Of a stretch of DNA of 12,003 nt, positions 7,561 to 12,003 are shown in pieces. The first letter of the stretch is position 1, and each line of letters begins with the position of its first letter. Made by a program: the position numbers and the translations under genes. The stretch is from Bacteroidota bacterium (GTDB taxonomy: Bacteria; Bacteroidota; Bacteroidia; Bacteroidales; Marinifilaceae). The notes beneath the pieces are model-generated. The model was given only the letters and a program-made list of their open reading frames with translations, did not search any database and had not been told where the DNA came from. The stretch lies in the NCBI GenBank assembly GCA_023400335.1, contig JAEXFF010000359.1, positions 1-12,003 of the forward strand. The letters run 5' to 3'.

Positions 7561-7970
7561 TGTTTTTTAATTTCTACCGAACAGTATTACCGCATTCTAT
7601 TTTCTAAATTTTACCCTCCCGATCTTCCCCTTCTCTTCCTCTTTAATAAAATATATCCCCCTACCTAAAATCCCCTTATAAAAGAAAAAATAAGTCAGTC
7701 GGAAACCGATTTAAAAAGGCAACAATAAAAATCAATTTTTTATTACTACTCTTTTCACAACGATAACCTCACGCTTTCAAACATTTAAACACCCGGACAT
7801 TTTTACATTTAAACAATTATATATTTACACCTTCGTCAGTTTTTAATAAAAAATAAATAAGTCCGGACTTCTCATTTTTTTGCTATTTTTACAAATGCCT
7901 GAAAAAGACCCGGAAAGAATATTTCCAGACAGTTATCCATCAGAAAACATCAGAACAACAAAATAAACCT
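7561..7970. other. AT-rich gene-free stretch upstream of the retropepsin-like gene
   Basis: I see no convincing gene in this stretch on either strand. It contains a direct repeat ACATTTAAACA (7781-7791 and 7805-7815, start-to-start 24 bp), a small hairpin TCGG-AAA-CCGA near 7699-7709, and a leader with CATCAGAA twice (7938-7945 and 7948-7955) just before the start codon at 7971. The only promoter-like signal reading right is weak: TATTTTTA at 7884-7891, preceded by TTGC and without a TTTG -33 element. Confidence 0.4.
7781..7815. repeat. Direct repeat ACATTTAAACA, two copies
   Basis: Two identical 11-bp copies start 24 bp apart, each containing the palindrome TTTAAA, about 155-190 bp upstream of the rightward gene. 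They might be regulator sites for that gene, but in an AT-rich region chance is a real alternative. Confidence 0.3.
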
Positions 7971-8942
7971 ATGAATAAAAATAAACTGAATATGTTTTAT
8001 ACATCCCGCCATTCATTTCTCATTTCAGCATTATTACTGTCTGCCTCCTTTTATCTCCTGTCAATTCCCGCCAAAGCTCAATCCGACACCATCCGTTTAG
8101 AAAAACTGAGTACCGGCCATAGGGCCGCCTGTCTGACACTTCAACATAAGTTACCCCTTAAAGCGATGCTTGAATCCGGCATACCTTTTCCTATTCTGGA
8201 CAGCACATTTGTATTTCAAAATTCGGCTCTTCTCAACCTCAGCCTAAAACCATCAGAGATTTCAATGAACCTGAATGGAGAAAAAATACGTTGCTATTAT
8301 CAGACAGAAGATACCGTATTCTTAAATCGTCAGATTTATACCGGAATTACCTTAATTGCCAATTTAAGGTCCAGAGGTATCGATATGATGTATCCGGTAC
8401 AAACATTCTGTACGCCGGAGGACAATATCCCTTCCTGTATTATCGAACTGAATTTAAAAAGAAATTATATGCGTCAACTTACCCGTAAAGAACTTTCTTT
8501 TATACAGCATCAGTACAGCGAATTAACACTCCGTAAAGGAGATTACGGAAAAATGTACAATCTGGAGGCAGAATTCGCAATTAAAGATAAAACAGGTAAG
8601 ATTGCTACTCTCCGGGGTAAATTTATACCGGATTTAGGCAATATCATTTTTTTAGCTTTGTTTGAAAATCATCCTAACGTTAAAGATTTTATTCAAAACA
8701 CTGCTATTCCGATACAACAAGGATTGAACAAAAAGGGACAACCAATGCCGGTAAAAGCAATGCATATAAAGGAGGGGGTATTTAATAAAAAAGTACCATT
8801 TTCAAACGTAGTTTTTATGATAACTCCTCATTTTACCCAACTGGAAAGTGACGGATTTCTGGGATTAGACTTTTTACGTCATTTCGATGTAATTTTTGAT
8901 TTCAGCAATCACAGATTTTATTTTAAAGAGGCGGATGAATAA
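7971..8942 (+). CDS. Secreted retropepsin-like aspartyl-protease-fold protein with degenerate active-site motifs
   Basis: A 323-residue protein with a signal peptide (hydrophobic core about 17-31, likely cleavage after AKA37). The C-terminal segment DGFLGLDFLRHFDVIFDFSNHRFYF (from Asp294) matches the closing LG.DFL motif of bacterial retropepsin-like aspartyl proteases. Two places align in pattern with the D-[ST]-G catalytic turns of tandem half-domains: LPLKAMLESGIPFPILDS (Glu68-Ser-Gly) and GKFIPDLGNIIFLAL (Asp221-Leu-Gly). The first has Glu for Asp, the second Leu for Thr/Ser, so activity is doubtful; it may be a binding or inactive relative. Residues 160-195 are a charged linker. The first ATG is used because it gives a complete signal peptide; Met8 would also work. 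It stands alone, divergent from the BSP operon and convergent with the ABC permease. The family call rests on motif pattern only, and I do not recognise a specific function. Confidence 0.7.
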   Translation: MNKNKLNMFYTSRHSFLISALLLSASFYLLSIPAKAQSDTIRLEKLSTGHRAACLTLQHKLPLKAMLESGIPFPILDSTFVFQNSALLNLSLKPSEISMNLNGEKIRCYYQTEDTVFLNRQIYTGITLIANLRSRGIDMMYPVQTFCTPEDNIPSCIIELNLKRNYMRQLTRKELSFIQHQYSELTLRKGDYGKMYNLEAEFAIKDKTGKIATLRGKFIPDLGNIIFLALFENHPNVKDFIQNTAIPIQQGLNKKGQPMPVKAMHIKEGVFNKKVPFSNVVFMITPHFTQLESDGFLGLDFLRHFDVIFDFSNHRFYFKEADE

Positions 8943-8961
8943 AGGATGAAAAGATTAAAAG

Positions 8962-8989
8962 ATTACCTGTGGGAATGAATTATTTTTTT
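8962..8989 (+). terminator. Weak terminator candidate after the retropepsin-like gene
   Basis: ATTACC-TGT-GGGAAT can pair as a short stem with one A.G mismatch and a 3-nt loop, followed six bases later by seven Ts (8983-8989), 20 nt past the stop codon. The stem is poor, so this is only a candidate. Confidence 0.25.
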
Positions 8990-9038
8990 AATATGCAATA
9001 CGAGGACAATTCTCTTTTCCGATGTAAGAGGTACTGAA

Positions 9039-9065
9039 AGGATGGACGACGGGCTTCTCCATCCT
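9039..9065. other. Stem-loop in the convergent intergenic region
   Basis: AGGATGGA (9039-9046) and TCCATCCT (9058-9065) form a perfect 8-bp inverted repeat around an 11-nt loop, between two genes that converge (stops at 8942 and 9096). It could end or protect the 3' end of either transcript; the lack of a T-run right after it on either strand argues against a classical intrinsic terminator. Confidence 0.4.
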
Positions 9066-9095
9066 GACCTTCCGGCAAAGTTTTCTGTCCCGTTT

Positions 9096-11453
9096 TTATT
9101 CTGTTTTCAGAGCATCTACGGGATTTCTTGTAGCTGCTTTCCAGGTTAATACACTGACTGTCAACAAAGCAATGATTACCATGATGAAAAAGCCAAACAC
9201 AAAAACCCACCAACTTAAAATTGTTTTGTAAGCAAAATTATCCAACCACAAATAGATCAAATAATAGACTACCGGACAGGCAATCAGAAAAGCGATCGAT
9301 AAACGACGTATAAAATCCCGGTTTAATAATTCTATAATCTGGAATTCTGTAGCTCCCATTACTTTCCGTACCCCTATACTTTTTGTCTTTTGCTCGATAA
9401 AAAAGGCAACAAAAGCCAACAACCCCAAACAGGCAATCACAATAGCCATACCTGTAAAGACCAACAGGCGTTTTGCAAATAAATCCTCCGACCCATATAA
9501 ACGGGAATAGTCGTCATCCATAAAACTATACTGATAAAAAGTCTGAGGATAAAGCTGACGATAACACTTTTCAATATAATCCAGGGTAGCTTGCCGGTTT
9601 TCCGGAGCAATCCGGATATAAGCGTCTGCCATGCCCTGATAATCGTTCAGATAACCCAAATACATAGGTTCTATCGGCTGATGCATCGATTTAAAATTAA
9701 AATCTTTAACGACACCGATCTGATGCTCTGAAAGATAAGAATGATCCGGCGATGCTGCAGCTATTTGTTTTGCCATCCGCTGGTTGATAATAAACTTTCC
9801 CCGGTACTCATTTCCTTCCCGGAATCCTTCTCCCTCAATCAGTTTTAACCCCATCAAATCCATAAAATTCTCATCAATCCACGTAACAGATCCCCCGGCA
9901 TTCTCCCCGCTTCCCGGAATAATGAGATGATTGCCTCTTTCTCCTATATTATAAATCGGCTCCTTAGCTGCTGCCACTTTCAAAACAGCAGGATGCTGTA
10001 ATAGCAGATTCCGGAATTCCGGAAATTTTTTCAATAAGGCCGGTTCTCCATGCCCTTTTACGACCACTACATTTGTACGGTCATAACCGGGATCCAAATG
10101 TTTTATATAATTTACCTGCTTATTAATCAACATAGTAGCGATGATCAATCCTATGGAAACAGCAAATTGCAATACCATTAATCCTCCTTTTACCCGCTGT
10201 AAAGCAATACTCTCATTCCGCTGGGAATTCAAAGAATCCATACGATTCATACGCGTCAGATAGATAGAGGGAAAAATTCCGGAAAGCAAACCGCTGGTTA
10301 TAGGAATCAAAATAAATAATACGATACCCGCCCATTTATCGATATTCAATATGTCTCCGCATCCCAGCCAATCAGCCAGATAAGGAAACGATAATTCTGC
10401 CAGAATCCAGGCGATAACCATCGCCAGAAAACACGTTACCACAGAATCCAGGATAATAGAGGAAACCAATCTCCTGCGACTGGCTCCTAAAGTCCTTTTC
10501 ACTCCAGTAATCCGGGCTTTATCCGCCAGACGGGCAGTAGCCATATTGACATAATTAATAATGCTTACGCCCAATACCAATACCGCAATCAAAATTAAAA
10601 TATAAATATTGGAACGATTTCCATGCCGGGCAAAATCAACTTCAGGCATAAAATACAATTCTTCAAATTTCTGGAATTTTGCCTCCGCTAAGGCATTCTT
10701 TATATTGGCTTCTTCCCACTCAAAACTTTTCAATTTCTGATCGTATAATTGCCGGTATTTATCCGTTAGCTGCAAACGGTCTACCCCGGGAGTCAGTTTT
10801 AAATAGCTTTCCCAATTCGAAGACCACCACGAATCACTGTACCCAGGTTGCCAGACCTTATTGATATAGTCCAGGTTAACAATCAGTTTAGGACTCCGGA
10901 GTCCGGGATTGTTTATATCTTTGTATACAGCCACAACCGTGGAATGGATTTTTCCTCCCAATACCAATTGTTTCCCCAAAGGATCCGCCTCTCCGAATAA
11001 TTTCCGGGCCATACTCTCACTTATAATAACTTGTTCTGTCGTAATTAAGGCGTCTTTCAAATTTCCAGCTACAAGACGAAGCGAAAAAAATTCAGGATAC
11101 GTACTGTCAGCCATAACGACATTTTCTACAAGATACAATTCCCCGACATTTTCCTGCTGAGGAACAAAAACAACAACCGACAACTCAAGCACCCGGCAAT
11201 ATTGCTTCACTTCCGGTAAATTTCCAGCTAACCAGGAAGCATAAGCTCCGGGCGTAATTCCCCAACTGTAGTTTTTTACCCGCACGATATCTGCCCTGTC
11301 CACTACATCACTATCGTGATTCAGCTCCGAACGTACATAAGTAAATAAAACAATAAGAGCCGTAAAAGCCAGTGACATACCGACACAATTTACGACAAAT
11401 GAAAAGGGTTTATTTCGCGTTGCCCGTAGGAATTCTTTGAATTGCAAAAACAT
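9096..11453 (-). CDS. ABC transporter permease of the FtsX/MacB type
   Basis: A 785-residue inner-membrane protein with the layout of the large Bacteroidetes FtsX-family permeases: one N-terminal membrane segment (about 18-40), a MacB-like periplasmic domain (about 45-275), three helices (about 283-304, 333-352 and 370-395), a further helix (about 424-446), a second periplasmic domain (about 450-660), and three C-terminal helices (about 664-686, 720-740 and 755-778). The cytoplasmic coupling motif occurs twice, as TGVKRTLGAS (from 316) and more canonically as SIGVRKVMGAT (692-702), showing internal duplication. The protein ends RNPVDALKTE, as is usual. MacB-type systems couple ATP hydrolysis to periplasmic movement, for example export of peptides, lipids or antimicrobials. 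No ATP-binding subunit lies next to it here, so the partner must be encoded elsewhere. Its promoter carries a striking repeated palindrome (11569-11606), suggesting tight regulation. Substrate unknown. Confidence 0.92.
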   Translation of the reverse strand: MFLQFKEFLRATRNKPFSFVVNCVGMSLAFTALIVLFTYVRSELNHDSDVVDRADIVRVKNYSWGITPGAYASWLAGNLPEVKQYCRVLELSVVVFVPQQENVGELYLVENVVMADSTYPEFFSLRLVAGNLKDALITTEQVIISESMARKLFGEADPLGKQLVLGGKIHSTVVAVYKDINNPGLRSPKLIVNLDYINKVWQPGYSDSWWSSNWESYLKLTPGVDRLQLTDKYRQLYDQKLKSFEWEEANIKNALAEAKFQKFEELYFMPEVDFARHGNRSNIYILILIAVLVLGVSIINYVNMATARLADKARITGVKRTLGASRRRLVSSIILDSVVTCFLAMVIAWILAELSFPYLADWLGCGDILNIDKWAGIVLFILIPITSGLLSGIFPSIYLTRMNRMDSLNSQRNESIALQRVKGGLMVLQFAVSIGLIIATMLINKQVNYIKHLDPGYDRTNVVVVKGHGEPALLKKFPEFRNLLLQHPAVLKVAAAKEPIYNIGERGNHLIIPGSGENAGGSVTWIDENFMDLMGLKLIEGEGFREGNEYRGKFIINQRMAKQIAAASPDHSYLSEHQIGVVKDFNFKSMHQPIEPMYLGYLNDYQGMADAYIRIAPENRQATLDYIEKCYRQLYPQTFYQYSFMDDDYSRLYGSEDLFAKRLLVFTGMAIVIACLGLLAFVAFFIEQKTKSIGVRKVMGATEFQIIELLNRDFIRRLSIAFLIACPVVYYLIYLWLDNFAYKTILSWWVFVFGFFIMVIIALLTVSVLTWKAATRNPVDALKTE

Positions 11454-11568
11454 ATTGTTTCAGTTTTATACTTATCTGTTTCTTTCTTTTATCATTTTTA
11501 ACAAAATCTGTGCCAATCATACAAACAACAATAAATCAGGAATTTAAAAATAAAATAATCGAGTGAAT

Positions 11569-11606
11569 TGTCAAATATATAGACAAAACTGTCTAAAAAA
11601 AAGACA
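11569..11606. promoter_or_regulatory. Tandem TGTC-N9-GACA palindromes over the permease promoter
   Basis: TGTC (11569-11572) and GACA (11582-11585) are separated by 9 bp; the same arrangement recurs at TGTC (11590-11593) and GACA (11603-11606). The two 17-bp palindromes repeat with an exact 21-bp period, two DNA turns, so two dimers would sit on the same face. Between them the inner half-sites also form TAGACA-AAAC-TGTCTA (11580-11595). The first site covers the -7 box and the second lies over the T-rich -33 region, the classical position for a repressor. No regulator gene is visible nearby. Confidence 0.5.
11572..11602 (-). promoter_or_regulatory. Promoter of the ABC permease gene
   Basis: On the minus strand TATATTTG (11579-11572) is a perfect match to the Bacteroidetes -7 consensus TAnnTTTG. 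At the -33 distance there is a run of Ts rather than TTTG. Transcription would begin around 11565, giving a leader of about 110 nt. The permease gene probably has its own transcript, separate from the antiporter gene that ends at 11690. Confidence 0.5.
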
Positions 11607-11626
11607 TTTCAGCTCAGAAAAGAAAT

Positions 11627-11648
11627 CGTATTATACAGACCGTATTAT
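11627..11648. repeat. Direct repeat CGTATTAT upstream of the permease promoter
   Basis: CGTATTAT occurs at 11627-11634 and again at 11641-11648, 14 bp apart start to start, just upstream of the tandem palindromes. It might be an additional binding site, but eight AT-rich bases repeated twice can be chance. Confidence 0.25.
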
Positions 11649-11689
11649 CCCTTCCCGGAAAAGATTATAATAGGAATTTTCTTACTTCT

Positions 11690-12003
11690 TTATTCAGCAT
11701 GGATAAGTTTATAAATGTTAGCGTCTTCGCCCACGATCCACACCAAATCTCCCTCTTCGAAACGAGTAGTAGCTGTCGGATCGTGCAGTGAACCATCCCC
11801 TCTTTCCATCCCGACAATCAAACACTTGTACCGTTCCCGTATTCCGGATTCTCCTATGGTCTTTCCCCAAAAAGCTGAATCTGCGTCGACGATAAACTGC
11901 CGTAAGTTGACTTCACTCTGGCTCAGGTCGCAATCCTCCCCCTGCAAAAGCTGCTGTTCCAATTGTCCTCCAAATTTCAGCAACTGCTCATCGCTCCCGA
12001 TTA
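11690..12003 (-). CDS. C-terminal RCK (TrkA-C) domain of a probable cation:proton antiporter, N-terminus beyond right edge
   Basis: The frame is open from the stop at 11690 to the right edge, about 104 codons, with no in-frame ATG; the only internal start-like codon is TTG at 11983, so the gene must begin outside the window. The visible peptide begins IGSDEQLLKFGGQLEQ, the usual end of a nucleotide-binding RCK domain and linker, then shows a TrkA-C domain: VDADSAFWGKTIGESGIRER, LIVGMERG, TTRFEEGDLVWIVGED, ending NIYKLIHAE. TrkA-C domains bind regulatory ligands and gate potassium channels or antiporters. The ending on GDLVWIVGE followed by a short tail is what I would expect of Bacteroidetes KefB-like CPA2 antiporters, but a potassium channel or Trk subunit cannot be excluded without the membrane part. 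Confidence 0.75.
   Translation of the reverse strand, partial: IGSDEQLLKFGGQLEQQLLQGEDCDLSQSEVNLRQFIVDADSAFWGKTIGESGIRERYKCLIVGMERGDGSLHDPTATTRFEEGDLVWIVGEDANIYKLIHAE

Noticed and set aside
7696..7712. Hairpin TCGG-AAA-CCGA as a terminator
   Set aside because: No gene ends nearby and the closest T-run on the minus strand is too far from the stem.
7247..7970. A decayed gene or SusC/SusD remnant in the 724-nt gap
   Set aside because: No frame of useful length and no recognisable protein fragments; composition is AT-rich and typical of a regulatory gap.
8980..9213. A 77-codon minus-strand frame at the end of the permease gene
   Set aside because: It overlaps the permease C-terminus in another frame and extends through the intergenic stem-loop; no motif supports it.
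11598..11626. ATTTC/GAAAT stem followed by eight Ts as a terminator for the antiporter gene
   Set aside because: The stem is only 5 AT-rich base pairs with an 11-nt loop and the T-run is better explained as part of the permease promoter -33 region.
11690..11983. A complete 97-residue TrkA-C protein starting at the TTG at 11983
   Set aside because: The frame stays open to the right edge and the upstream residues IGSDEQ continue the RCK domain pattern, so this is the end of a larger protein.
1..12003. CRISPR array, tRNA/rRNA genes, insertion sequences or phage attachment sites
   Set aside because: No regularly spaced repeats, no cloverleaf or rRNA motifs, no transposase or terminal inverted repeats were seen on either strand.

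Overview
The window looks like a Bacteroidales chromosome segment, probably from a gut-type glycan-degrading bacterium; I do not assign a genus. Reasons: base composition a little over 40% GC by eye, AT-rich translation starts without clear Shine-Dalgarno sequences, two near-perfect matches to the Bacteroidetes -7 box (TAnnTTTG), two GH92 mannosidases side by side, secreted lipoproteins, and a large FtsX/MacB-type permease of the form common in this phylum.

Layout. Positions 1-1052 (minus) hold the N-terminal 350 residues of a lipoprotein clostripain-like (C11) cysteine protease that runs off the left edge. Positions 1243-7246 (minus) hold three genes that read leftward: a lipoprotein with a discoidin-like domain and a basic-secretory-protein (BSP) putative metallopeptidase domain, then two divergent GH92 exo-alpha-mannosidases with type I signal peptides. 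The BSP and first GH92 genes are 9 nt apart; the second GH92 follows after a 163-nt purine-rich spacer and is followed by a credible intrinsic terminator. A 724-nt gene-free region (7247-7970) separates this set from a rightward gene. It contains a good Bacteroidetes-type promoter for the BSP gene, an imperfect 20-bp palindrome just upstream of it, and a leader of about 240 nt with an 8-bp GC-rich stem.

Positions 7971-8942 (plus) encode a secreted retropepsin-like aspartyl-protease-fold protein in which the usual D-T/S-G motifs appear degenerate (ESG and DLG). Convergent to it, 9096-11453 (minus) encodes a 785-aa ABC transporter permease without an ATPase neighbour in the window. Its promoter is overlaid by two copies of TGTC-N9-GACA spaced exactly 21 bp apart, a strong candidate for a cooperative operator. 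Positions 11690-12003 (minus) are the C-terminal RCK (TrkA-C) end of a protein that is probably a CPA2-type cation:proton antiporter, cut by the right edge.

How they fit: the BSP-GH92-GH92 set is best read as a periplasmic/outer-membrane unit that handles mannosylated glycoproteins, with a protease-like lipoprotein working on protein and two mannosidases trimming alpha-mannose. No SusC/SusD pair, sulfatase, regulator or other glycosidase is visible, so it is either a small stand-alone locus or part of something extending beyond this window. The C11 protease may be thematically related but seems to be transcribed separately. I see no RNA genes, insertion sequences, CRISPR arrays or phage genes.
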